DNA of 64,000 nucleotides, from assembly GCF_037975245.1 (NCBI RefSeq), contig NC_092565.1, forward strand, positions 19,814,999-19,878,998, written 5' to 3'. The stretch comes from Apostichopus japonicus. Lineage: Eukaryota; Echinodermata; Holothuroidea; Aspidochirotida; Stichopodidae. This document shows positions 21,549-38,100 of the stretch, piece by piece. The notes under the pieces are model-generated. The model saw only the letters and a list, made by a program, of their open reading frames with translations, was not told where the DNA came from and ran no database searches. The translations under genes were made by a program, and so were the position numbers. Position 1 is the stretch's first letter. Each line of letters opens with the position of its first letter.

Positions 21549-24500
21549 AACTGATTTTAAGGTTTTTTGCAGTAGCTGACTGTGCTCCCATTTCCCGCCC
21601 TTTCTCTGTCTTTATGCAATTACAAGATCAGCGCAAATTGTTTGGTATTTTTTCATTTTTTTACTAGGTTGTGGTCTGAACATAATTTTGTCTACTTAAT
21701 ATGGCAGCTTGTTAGAGCATTGCATTAGTTTCATTCATTTTTTAATTTTCACCAAGGAAATTTTGGCATTTCCTTCAATACTCTTGAAGAAACCGTGTAA
21801 GTGAAGGATTAAACAGTCTACCACTGGGTGTCATTATGACATTTGTATGAAATGCGTTTATGATTTTATAAAGTTTTTGATAATAATATTGGCTAGTCTC
21901 TTTCAAGACGGGTGTCTTTATATAATTGCTGCAATTCACAAGGCTTCCTGTCGTAGTCTTTCTCTTCAGATCTGACAATATTTTATCCTTGCTTAGTAAG
22001 GTAATCAGTATTGGGTATAAATTTAAAAAATGTTTAAAATTTGCTAAAAGAGCTTTGCTGAAGGTTTGAAGCATTTATTTGTTGCACTTTGACCATTAAT
22101 ACCTCAATCACACTCTGTGTTTACAATTATGCAAATACATAAGAACTGGCTTGATCCAGGAGGTGTGGGTTGTAACCCCTCCCACTTTTCAATCTCACAC
22201 AACAAAACGTTAATAGTAGTTATTAGCATAACCTTGCATGATTGGCCTATTTATAGACCTAATTTATAGTCTAAATATGCCTCAGAAAGTACCATTTTAC
22301 ATCAAAAATGGCAGTTTCTGGGGGTTGGGGGTGCAGGGTGGCTCCATCGACCTCAATTTGAAATCTCAAGCATATTTTATGACAATCCTGAACACTTTTA
22401 CCTATATTTGGGACGGGTAAAGAAAAAACTTTTGCAATACCGTTACTAGGGAAGCTTCGGTCCGTTGGTGTCTTTCAGGCAGAATGTTTCAAACATCTTT
22501 TTATAGTTTTTGAAATATTATTAACTTGAATTTATACCTTGAATATTAGAAAATAATTTTATACAGTAAACTTACAGTCTACATAAATTTTATTAGTTTA
22601 GGAGCTGGTGATAGTGCTGGTTTTTTATATAGACAAACATAATGAATAACTTGTCAACATGTCCAAATTGTTTATTAATATTTCTAATTTTCAGCATGAA
22701 AAGGAATTTGTGTACAGACTTTCATCCATGTCCTTTTCAAACATTTCCAAACAGGTAAAACTTATTCTGTCATCAATCAGTGTGACCAACATATTAACAT
22801 TGATAAACAGGTTCATTAATTTTAACAATCCATTTTAGAAAACTTGTTAAGTCTTTCAGCTAAAACATCTTGCAGTTTTATTTTGTTCTCATTAACATTT
22901 TTGAGTTTCTTGTCTGTTTATACTGTTTTCCTTTGACTTCTTGAATCCATATTTTTAGCAAAGAATATATGTGTATATAATGTTAGGAGTATTTGACAAT
23001 TTTCATGTTATCATTCTGTTGGAAAGAATGACTTTAGACAGAAAATTTTTATTTTGATATATTGTAGACCATCAAATAACGCTGCCATCAGTCCAAGTCG
23101 CATGTCTATATCACTTTTAATTTTTTGAGAAATTACCATTTGAACATCTAAGTGTCATCAGTTGAAGTGGCTGGACTACTTAGTCTAACACAAAGTTCAT
23201 GAGGTCATTTCCTCAGATGTGATGCAAGAACATAACACTTGCATGGTCGCCAAAAAAAACAGATTTACAAAGCATTAACAATTTGTCACAGACGCATGGT
23301 GTTGAATGTCATGCAAAGGTTCTCTGTTTTGTAATATTAATTTCACAGAACATGTTTTTGTTGAGTGATTAGAATTTATAACAAAATGGATTAAAATTAA
23401 TATTAAGGCCTGCCCTGAGGAGTGGATGCCATCCATAATTTACCTTTAAAGGAGCATTCAGGAGATACAGCATATTTTAAAGGTAAATATCTTGAAAGCA
23501 GAATAACTGTAGAAACATTACTAATGGTAAATTTCTTAATATTACCTATAACTACCACTGTTTAATAAGCCATACTGCTTTCTTTTCCACCATAAAAATT
23601 GTGAAATCAAATTTTTGAATATAAAACCCGAGGGGCTTAATTTTTTTTTTCTTTGTGTGTGTGGCATTGCATGTCATCAGGCATTGACAAAATGGCAGCT
23701 CATGTACTTTAAAGTTCGATATAACCTAAACGGGACAAGATTTCTTTGCAGATGTTTGGAGACTTCTTCATTACCATCATCTCAATCAAATGATATAAAA
23801 GATAAACTGTTTGGTTTGCTTGTCTTTTAACAAGACAATTTATTGAGGACTGCTTGTGTAATGTTATTAAGGTCATGTAAATTTACTTTGTAATACTTAG
23901 TGTGTGCTCTTTATCATTATTTTTTTCTATACCACTATTACCTTTCCGAATGAATAAACAGTTGTATAAGATATTTTCAGGGTAGATTGTACATTTTTCA
24001 AGTCATGTACACGTTTGATGATTTTGTGGAATAAAAGATTTCAAACACGTATACTTTTGGCTTATGTTTTAACTGGTGTCATTTTGAATCATCAATCTTT
24101 CTTGCTTTACCCATTACTTTTGATGGCAGTGAGGGAGGGGGAGGGGGTGGGGATTGGATCTTGTCATTATCTCCTCTTAAATAGTGTCTCTTTTATGTAT
24201 TGCCCTCTGTTTACCACCTGAGCCTAAAACTAAATGGAGTATAGATTCATCCTTACTTGTCAAACTAGTTTTCTTTTCGGCTAGCATTTCATATCTTTTC
24301 AGACAGAATAAACTGCACTCTATTTGGAGAGAGAAAACTGTTCTGAAAACAAAAATTGTTAGGAAAGATGTAAGTGTGATAACTGGCAGGAATGGGTAGC
24401 AGGAGGGTCGAGCTGGGCCCATTCTTTCTATAAAGGGATAAGACTCCATGCTACTAATCTTTCTACTAATCTTTCCAACGTCCATTCAGTTAATTATTTA

Positions 24501-25412
24501 AAATTATCGTTAATTTAAGAGGACTCTTGACCAGTGTGGAGATTTATCTCCTCAGATAGCCATTAAAATCTGTAAACGTTTGCACGATTCAGCCACGCCC
24601 ACTACCTGACCCGTCTCACATAGCTGTACATCAATTATTTCTCTGGTTCACCGCATTGCCCAGGATCTGACCACGAGATCTTGATCCCAATCCGGGGTCG
24701 GGCCGGGGAGGAGGACGGGTAGGTCAGACACCGGAGCTCGAAATAATAAAACGCAGACTGTACGCTGAGAGGATCAAGGCGACACGTTCTCAATGACTAT
24801 GATTACGGTCACGGGTATCTAGGAAAGTTCTTTGAAATTTGTAGGGTGAATTCCTTTTAAATTTGGATTATTCAAAGCCAGTTTGGATAGACTGCATTAT
24901 TAACGGCTTTAAAGATATTTAGTGTGCGACGATTGTTTCCTTTGGAAGTTTTATTCGCATTGTATCTAAGCTTGACTCTTCAGTTTTGCGAGAGGAATGG
25001 CAGTTCTGACCCGGTACCATGGCAACTTAATTTATACATCAATTGATCCCTTCACATACGTCCCAATCACTTTCCTTCGCGGTTGTTTTGTTCGCTGATA
25101 ATTTTATTTTCATCCTTTTTTTCTTCAGTTTTTGGTTCGTGGAATTGCAGTAATTGTTCTCTGTCAAACTTCTTCTGCAGTATAAGATCAGATGCATATG
25201 AGGGACGTCTTTTAGAATCATGAAACTACATCTTACTAGACGATAGTTTTTCCTTGTAGCGTTTGAAAAATTGCTTTGATTACCAAGCCATTTATTTAAG
25301 GAGGCTACAGCTGAACATGGATTTACTAAGTATGTGTCATTTCCTTAAATTTGCAATTTTGGACCCATTGATGTTGTTAAGGGAGTAACAGTTCCGAACT
25401 GACAACTTCTGT
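21549..25412. other. EVC2 3' flank and spacer
   Basis: No convincing gene is seen. Possible EVC2 polyadenylation signals AATAAA occur at 23953-23958 and 24030-24035, far from the stop. A 60-base phase-0 open stretch bounded by TTTTCAG and GTAAAA (22695-22754, HEKEFVYRL...) looks like a mini-exon but has no evident partner. A G-tract cluster lies at 24127-24155. A locally GC- and CpG-richer patch at about 24590-24830 could be a promoter or 5' exon of the downstream gene; this is a guess from composition only. Confidence 0.4.
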
Positions 25413-25627
25413 CCCTTACCGAAATCCCAGATCTGGCTTTATATCTGGTTTAATCTGGCCAGATAGTTTTATCTGGCCATATAAAGCCAGATATAACTGG
25501 ATAAAGAGTCAAATCAGATATGCAGATAAAGTTTTATCTGGCCATATAAAGCCAGATTTAACTGGATATAGAGCTAATCCAGATCTGGATTTTTATATCT
25601 GGCCCAGATCTGGGATTTTGGTAAGGG
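25413..25627. mobile_element. short foldback / MITE-like element
   Basis: About 215 bp with terminal inverted repeats of about 24 bp: CCCTTACCGAAATCCCAGAT on the left, and on the right the complement of CCCTTACCAAAATCCCAGAT. Inside, a block of about 75 bp is tandemly duplicated around TTTTATCTGGCCATATAAAG (near 25472 and 25533). The region is rich in AGAT/ATCT words, so most of it can fold on itself. No clear target duplication was found and there is no coding capacity. The superfamily cannot be assigned. Confidence 0.75.
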
Positions 25628-26004
25628 GTGTTACTTGATCAAACCCGTAGAGTCCAAAATGGGGGTTGCGACCCTTTTTATAGTCGCATAAACTAAGAAA
25701 GAAACAAAGAATCGCCAACAAAAATTGCCGATATTGGTGAAAGGTGCCAGGTAATAAAAATACCCCCCGTGCAAGTAAAAAGTCTAAGGCTATGGGCCTT
25801 GAGGAGTCGGAGTTTCCTGCACACTTTTCTGGCATCTCCATTGACCCCATGAGCCCTTTACGTTAATCGATACGATATCAACATTGAAAGTCATTCCAAC
25901 ATATTTTACGGTTGAAGGCAAGTTTGTGACACACATGTTTGCGAAAAGTCGTCCACCTTTGATCTTTGACCTTCGTGAATCATCGTGACCTTTTACATAA
26001 GCCG

Positions 26005-26292
26005 ATGGTGATGTGGCCGAGTGGATAAAGGCGGTGGCATTTGAAGTAATGAGGCTTAGCAATCGAGAGGTTCCGGGTACGTTCGATTTCCGGCCGGGTA
26101 ATAGTAAGGTGGATTTTTCATCCAAGAGCAAACTACAGTTTTCCCATCTGAAATGACTTTCTAAATTGGAAAGATTCCAAATTTCAGTTAAAATGTTGAA
26201 TGGAAGCCACCCGACGTGTAAGTTGTAATCCATGAGCCCTTGCGGGTTTCTCCCACATTTGTGGTCACTTAAGCATAGTAAAACTAACCGCT
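26005..26292 (+). mobile_element. tRNA-derived SINE with (ATT)n tail
   Basis: The 5' part resembles a class II (Leu/Ser) tRNA: TGGCCGAGTGG (A box) at 26014-26024 and GTTCGATTTCC (B box) at 26081-26091, spaced as in tRNAs with a long variable arm. The tRNA-unrelated body runs about 190 bp and ends directly at a long trinucleotide repeat. These are pol III promoter elements in a typical SINE layout. Open frames on the opposite strand here are chance. The 5' edge is approximate. Confidence 0.65.
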
Positions 26293-30747
<4,455 letters not shown>

Positions 30748-31912
30748 AGCTCATACCAGCATGCTGGTGTGAGCTATTGTTACAGTGCGGCGTCTATCAC
30801 TCTATCACTCTATCATTCTATCACTCTATCACTCTATCCGTCAACAATTGGTAAAACCGCTCCCACTCGCACTGTGTTTGATGGAATTTCATGAAACTTG
30901 GACACAAGGACCATTAGGTATAGGTCCATCAGAGATGATCCAAAATTTGGGGTCAAAGGTCACCTGTGGGCCGTAATGGGCCATTTTGTGGAAATACGCA
31001 AAATGCTTCTTCTCCTACAGATTCCATGGTACAATGTTGAGGGTTTGTCACGATAGTACTATGGTAGTTTTACCTTCAGGGTGTTCATGAATTTGAGATC
31101 AAAGATCAACTAGGGGTCTTTTGTGGCCCGGGCCGTGGCCCTATATTTTCAAATTGCTCCTGTTCGTACAGTGTATGGCCAATTATAATGAAACTTGGTC
31201 ACAATGTTCCTCGGGATGAGAGTTACTAGGGGTGTTCGGAAAATTGAGGTCAAAGGTCATTTAGGGGGTCATCGGGGGTCATTCTTTGTAATATTTTCAA
31301 ATATCTCAATCTTCTCAAGATTTTGATGGATCATATTCAAAGTTGAACTGATGATTGTTGGATTGTGTATGAATAAGGTGATGCCTAAAAATTTTTGGTC
31401 AAAAGTTAATTAATTACAGTTAATCCCCATTGTTTAAAAAAATCTGAGCCTTCACTTTTTGCCAAAGCTCCTTTAATTTGTCTCCCAGTGTCTGCAGTGT
31501 TTGTTTACATTTGTGGTTAAGCTCTGCAGAGGCTGTTAGTGGAATTAAAGCAGGACTGGGAGTTGTTATTAACTGTTGAACTGTAAGCATGAGAGCCCTA
31601 TAGCCAATCAGCACTTGGCGATTCTTAGAAGTCTTTGAGCCTGAGGTATACATGTAGGCAGCTTGTGAAGTTATGCCTTGTAGGGAGTGCTTGTTATGTC
31701 TGCTAAGGTAGATGGGAGAAAGTTTAATAGGGTAGGTCAGTGGTATTGTTTGAGAGAGTGGGTAAAATAGGATTTAAAGGGGAAAATAGAAATTGTGGCC
31801 AGGATTCTGCTAATGGAGGGGGGGGGGGGTATCCCTCACGGGCCCAAAATTGGTTTTGTGGGCCCTACATTTTTAAGCTCGAAAAGGTATGAGCTTCTGC
31901 ACCATTGGTGCT
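30748..31912. mobile_element. repetitive element with hairpin ends and tandem DR1 motifs
   Basis: It starts with a 28-base hairpin (AGCTCATACCAGCA / TGCTGGTGTGAGCT). Six copies of the octamer CTATCACT (about 30789-30838) follow, then three imperfect units of about 148 bp. Each unit carries a direct repeat of AGGTCA-like half-sites spaced by one base: 30950-30962, 31096-31108, 31247-31259. Two units also keep a CATGAAACTTGG/AATGAAACTTGG word. The right edge near 31912 is set by GGTATGAGCT (31886) and the palindrome GCACCATTGGTGC. No protein is encoded. The boundaries and the single-element interpretation are inference. Confidence 0.55.
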
Positions 31913-32181
31913 CTAGTTTTGTTAATTGTAATTGTTTTCTTCTTCCTAACAAGGAACAGAACACACTTCGTAATTTGTCTGCATTGTTTATATTTCCTTT
32001 ATAATATTCTTTATATTTGTCTTAAGTTTTCAAGTTTTACTGAGCACTATTCTTCCTTTTTATAAATTGCTTGAATTTATAACGCAATCAACTGAAACGG
32101 CTAATTTATTCCTCTTTTTCCTTTTTCACAGGTTTTACCTAGTTTTTTTTTTCTTAACTTTTTTATCTGAAGTTTTACAAG
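31913..32181 (+). promoter_or_regulatory. intron end and 5' UTR before the second gene's coding start
   Basis: A pyrimidine-rich tract ending in TTTTTCACAG at 32131 looks like a splice acceptor. The coding exon would then start at 32132 with 50 bases of 5' UTR before the ATG at 32182 (context ACAAGATGG, A at -3). The promoter and first exon would lie further upstream and were not identified. Confidence 0.45.
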
Positions 32182-35100
32182 ATGGCTTTCAACGATCATG
32201 CCAACCAAAGCTGTAAATATCAAAGGACTTTGGTGACATCAAATATCTTCATAAGATATATTTTCAGAGGGAATTGGAAGATTCAGAGAAATTGGGAGGT
32301 ACACGTGGCGAGAAGGTGGCAGTGGAGGAGTTGTTTACATAGTACGCTGGTTATATTGACACTCGCTCTCATGGTATGCGATCATGTTGTGTGTCAGGAG
32401 GATGATGGTATTAATGAAGAACTGAAACAAAAATATCCCAACCTGCATAGGAGAGGTCTTCTTCCAAAAGTTCTAGCAGGCAGAAACTCAAAACGGTTAC
32501 AGGCCAATCAGGCCGGGGTGGCCAAGGTAAACGACGGGGGGCCACGGCCGGTCGGTAACGTCGAGGCCGGCCGGAGACCTTTAATGCCTCCCGAACAGCC
32601 GAAAGTGAGATACGATGTTAATCCCTGGCAGGATACGCAAAAGTACAGTTACAAATGGCCTGAAAACCAACGTGCCTATTTTACATGTCCACGGGGTTAC
32701 TTTATAGCATTTGTAGAGCCTAGGTTCGGAGGAGTGCAATCATCCGTTTTAAGAGTCCCCTGGAATACCAAAACTTCTATGTTTACTCTCAAAGACAAAT
32801 ACGATCAGGGGCTTTCACCCACGGGGCCGAGCAGGAAATATCCCAAAATGAATATGCCAAAACTTTCTAAGGACGAGGTCAAGAAGAAGGAGTACGAAGA
32901 GGCGGTGGTAGATCCGAACCCTATGAGTCGGCTCAGTCGGACGGGCTGCGACCCTGTGCTGCAGTGCCTGGGTCATCAGGCTTGCCTGTTCAAAATATCG
33001 GTGGAACTCTGTGCCGCCGATCCGGTACCCGGAAATCGGAAAATGTTCTTCATTTCTGTGACCTGCGCGAAAGATAGCATGGAAGGAGACTACATCACGG
33101 AGAGCAAAGATTTTGCCGTGGCACGCAGAGAGAGGGACCAGACGTTGTATCTGGTCTACGATGCGGCAGAGTCGACGGATACAGAGGCACACATCGCATT
33201 CCATCAGATGCCAGAGGACGAAATATTTGGAGTCGACTGTCCCCCCGTTAAGGAGGCTATTCAGAATGGGTCAGTAAAACTTCATCATTTTTGTAAAATT
33301 TTGGTAACTATTTTAATCGATTCCCTTTCTTTTCGATTGTCTGCCGGGTTATGGAAGCTATTGAGAATGGGTTAGTAAAGTGCATCAGTTTGTAGATTGT
33401 TGACAGTTGTTGTTACATTAAGAAGCAATAGTATCTAGGGCAAGCCAACATGTAAGGCACAGGAATCATGCCGACTGTTACGTTCTTAAAATGTCAAATG
33501 GCAGATAGGTCCAAGTTTTCCTACTGGAAAATGGTGAAATCCATAGAAACTTCATTAATTTATTCATCTTTCATCCAGATCCTGCTTTAACCCACAGTAT
33601 GTACAACTTACACATTGTATATATGTTTTGTGCTGTTATTGTGCACTAGTGTTGCACATGTATTGAATCTATTTGTACATACTGTGGACAGACTCTCCAA
33701 TAACCAAATGTGCATATGTCCAAGGATGTTACTGTTTGCAGACTTCAAGTTAATTTTCAGCAATATTACCATAAATTTCTCGGGACAATGGTGTTTTGTA
33801 GTACAAACAAAAAAAGGTGTCAAACTTGTGAAATTCTAGGCTAGGTGAAAAGTTCAGTAAAGCATAACTTCTAGTTGGTACAATTTTGAAGGAAAAAAAA
33901 GAAGAAAAATTTGTAGTTCTGCTGTTTTAAGTTAACAACCTAGTTTGATTACCTTACATGGAAAGTCAACTTTACACTTATGGGTACAATGTACCATCTC
34001 CATCAGACCAATGACTGTAGTCTTGCTTGCTAGCTTGCTTAGTGGTTTGAAGATTTTGAAAGCTGGCAATGCAGTGACAAAAGGGTCAGTACGTAGAATA
34101 GTGATAATTTATGATTGACAATGCTGCCACTACATAAAAACAAGATTTTTTCACGCCATTCCAGGTTATGAATGGTTGTAAACAGTGTCATATAAGTAAA
34201 AGAAATAGGAAACAAAGCATATTTTGTAACGATAGCCATAATTTGATAGTAAGTAGTAATGATAGAAAAATGAAAAATCAAAACAGCATTACACATAATT
34301 ATGTGTCATACTCAAAGTAACATTCCAAATTGGTGGGGGGAGTGGGGGAGGGGTTCAGGAATGGTAGAAGAGGTTCGAACCTTGGGGACAGAATCTGGGT
34401 GACTTTTATTTGAGGGAAAAATGACAAGGTTGCAACCCATGGATAAAATTAATCCTCTGTGCATTGCAAACTTCTGTACTAATATTTTCGGCACTTAAAT
34501 GCAGCTCGACTACCGAGTACAATAGGGCAGAGGACAGTTCTAGTAGGACTCAAGTGTTGTTTAGTCCAGTAAGTGCACCAGAAGGTGTTATGGGAAGGGG
34601 TTGGGGTGGGGTGTTGGGAGAATGTATGAATAGTTGGGTAATTTTGTCTTATGTCTGGAAGGGGGGGGGGGAAGTTTCCATACAGCATTTACATTAAAAT
34701 TCATAGGTTATGGAATTATGGATCACCATGAAAATGGGGGCAAAACAATTATCCTTGTAGACAGTCAGAGCTTCCTTCTCCCAATATAGATGCGGTGCAG
34801 TGAATTGATCATATGTGAAAAGTGTGAAGCAGTATGATAAACTCTTTAAGGGTAGTTTTGTGGGAGCAGTGGTATGCCATCTTCATTAGATTTATTTTTA
34901 AACTGTGAAGGTTGTTATTTCTTATTTAGTGCTTGACTTTGACTTTTTAGTTTCAGAAGGTGTCCGGTCTCTATACTGTAGATCCAACAATAACACTAGA
35001 CAGTCAAATTTCACACCCTTTGTGATATTGCATAGTGGAAAAGGACATAGACAGTTGAGTAGCATTTCTTGTAAGCAAGAAGGTTTTGCTTAGTACAGTA

Positions 35101-38100
35101 TTACTGGCCACAGACTGGAAAGCAAGCTACCCTAGGGCTACCCTACAGTAGGAGTACCCTATTTGCTACCCTAGAGCTACTCTAGAGCTACCCTAGAGCT
35201 CTGTAGGCAAGACAGCTTGCATGTTGTTGTCTGTCTGTCTGTTAACATCTTATCTGCTCTAGTTTGTTAACATCTTATCATCACAAGAATAGCAGATGGA
35301 GTACATTATGCTGTACTTAACATTATTACATGTGGCTTCTTACAGTAGTTATGCATGTACATAATCACAATGAATCTTAACTCACAGAAAATCACAAAAC
35401 ACAAGTACTATTCTTGTATTTTCGTTTGAGAGGCGTTAACTGGTTTATGACACTGGAGGGCATGAGCATACCCGGGGGGGGGGGGTTTGTTAAACATCCT
35501 AATGTCAGTCGTCCTAGCAATAAATTAGATAAAAAATGCTATGTTAAATAGGTGAAGAAGAACTTGAATTGTTGCTATACATGTTTTAATGTCAGATGAT
35601 GGGATGGGTTGAAAAAAAATTGGATTGCAAATTGTTTGATTTTTTCTCTGAAACAGTGAGACAGCAATGTTGCTAAATATTATTGTTGCGAGGCGGCCGC
35701 GTTAAACAGAGACGGCCCTCTCACAAAATGAATCCCCTGGAAGGGAAACCCTGGAATTGCTTTTGCAGGGAGGAGTCCTCACCATGGGTTTAATTTAAAT
35801 ACATATCTAAAAGAACTACAGGTTATGTAATATGATAAAAACACATCCTATTGTGTTTAAAGTCAAGATAGTGATGAGCATACAACAATGTTGGTGACCA
35901 TTCACGTTTAATGCAGGAAAACTTTCTTCATACTGTAAATACTGAAATAAGTCTAGCATTAGAAGAATAATATAGCTGGTCACTGATATTTAAAGCAGCA
36001 TTAGATTTACTTTGCTCCTCACTAACCTGTCTTCTCACAACCTCACCACGTTATAACGAGAGTGCTGAGGTTGTGGGGAGACAGGTAAAGATTGTCACTC
36101 ATAAATATCCAAATCCTCTAAGTTTTGGAATTTTTGACAGCCTTTCGTAAGTGACCCCCAGAGTTGAGTTTGAACAAATAAAGACCTGCTTTGCAACTCT
36201 CCCTGCGGTTGTCTGTCAGTAGTGCATATATTTGACCATTCTCCAAATACTGTAGAATATATTTTACTATGTATATATTTATGTGTACTGTACTGTATAA
36301 CACATGCCAAGTTTAAATATAACCTCTTGGGAAGGAAGAACACAATAAGACCGAATAGACTCAGTAATGTAATTATAGTGAGTGTATGTATGTATATGTA
36401 TGTATGTATATATATGTGTGTGCGCTTCTTAAGTTGATTCTGTTTACATGTTTGTATCGTCTGCACACACTCACACACAAATTACGGATAAGCCGGATAC
36501 CAATCAGGATGTACTGTAGAGTTCCTTTGACCAGTTTGGCAGTAAATGTCACTTATACTGATGACAACAGTACTGTACATGCTCCTATGAAATCTGTGTG
36601 GAGAACCTTTAAATTTGTCCTGGGAAGGGCGAGGTGGTGGTGGTGGGGGAGGCGGTGGGGGTGGTGTAAGTACTTACGGAGCTTGGTGGAGGATTGAGAG
36701 GGTAGACTTTTTTGATGAAATTAAATTATTCAGTGTGATTATGGACCAAGGTGTTTGGGAATCATCACAAAATTGACAAGAAATGTTACTTTTTTACAGA
36801 TCAACTGTATAGTTAAGATATCAGTGTGGGTATATTCATTACTATGCTGTAATTTGCAACTTACTTTATAGTCTTCAGATTCATACTTACTATGTAGTAC
36901 ATATAAACCCATTTGTCACGTCCGTCCGGTCCCGGTAAGGCAGATTTCGTTGGTCGCGTGGCAGGGATGACACAAATTTCCCAAATGACCAGTGCAACAG
37001 AGATATATATATAATGATATTGTTCTATTTATATTTTACAGGATTGATTAGAATTAATACATTGAACCATATATCAGTGGTATTAATATGTTTAACATGC
37101 CTTTCACACACAGAGACCTTACACGGTAAAGGTATGTACAGTAAGACTAAATTGGCCTCCAAACTGCCATACACGAGGTAAAAGACATTTCACTTTGATC
37201 CAATCATTACTTAATGTTTCTGTCACAAGACAGCAGCAGCCAATCACACTCTTTATATATATGTTTAATTCCTGGAAATTATTTAATGGAAAAGTTAACA
37301 GAGTATTTTACATACATCTGCATATACTAAATATACATCAGGGTTCACGACACTATATTAGTGTTTGACATAACACCATTGACAGCAACTATGGACATTT
37401 GCATTTTTTGGACGCTTTCTTACTGTTTTGGACTTCATCATCTGGATGAAGCTTTCTCAAAAGGCTTTTCAAGTGCTGCATAAGTATCCTTTGAGTTGTT
37501 CACAGGCTTTGTGAGACAGGTTAGTAATTGTCGATTGTTAATACACAAACCAGGGAGATTTTTTGATTTTTTTAATGAATCATCCATGCAACAGAGAAAT
37601 GCTGAAGAGTTACAAGATCTATTCTAATACTTAAAAGGATTGTCTGGTGGCCCAAAGAAGTTACCTTAAAAAATAGTAAATAATTTTCCAAACATGTTGT
37701 CAAAGTATGAGAACGCTAATGTTGCGTTTGACAGAGAAACGATTTTTTAATCGTTATGGATAGACATTTGAAAAATGATTTGAACAGTACTATACGTGAC
37801 GTCAGCTCTGCCATAGCAGATTGCGTCATAACCCACCCTCCGCACAGTACCTATACGGTAATCACAACAAAAACCGCGTTTGTATACAGATAAATTTCTT
37901 CCTTAATTTCCGGTGAAATTTCTTAGAAATTAGATATGTTTTCAAAAACTCCTTAAGCCGCCATGTACTAGATCGGTGGTTCCGTGGTCTTTGTGTAACA
38001 CAAGGTAAATTTTAACAGCAGACTCTTCGTTGTTTAGGCTTTACATCGCGCTATCCAGCTCCAATGCAAAGAATGTTCGTATGTACTACGTAGGCTATAC

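Larger units (their letters stand above)
33394..37630. other. first intron of the second gene, left part
   Basis: No exon is recognised. It contains G-tract clusters at about 34330-34355 and 34592-34618, a short-repeat patch built on GCTACCCTAGA at 35126-35200, a hairpin copy of a dispersed repeat at 36024-36088, and short (GTAT)n runs near 36384-36418. Confidence 0.5.

Noticed and set aside
25790-26233. 147-codon minus-strand open frame
   Set aside because: It lies across the SINE, antisense to its tRNA head, and has no recognisable domain.
33270-33375. Read-through of the second gene's first exon to the stop at 33375
   Set aside because: The donor at 33270 gives phase 2, matching the next exon; the read-through part is intron containing the decayed exon-end duplicate.
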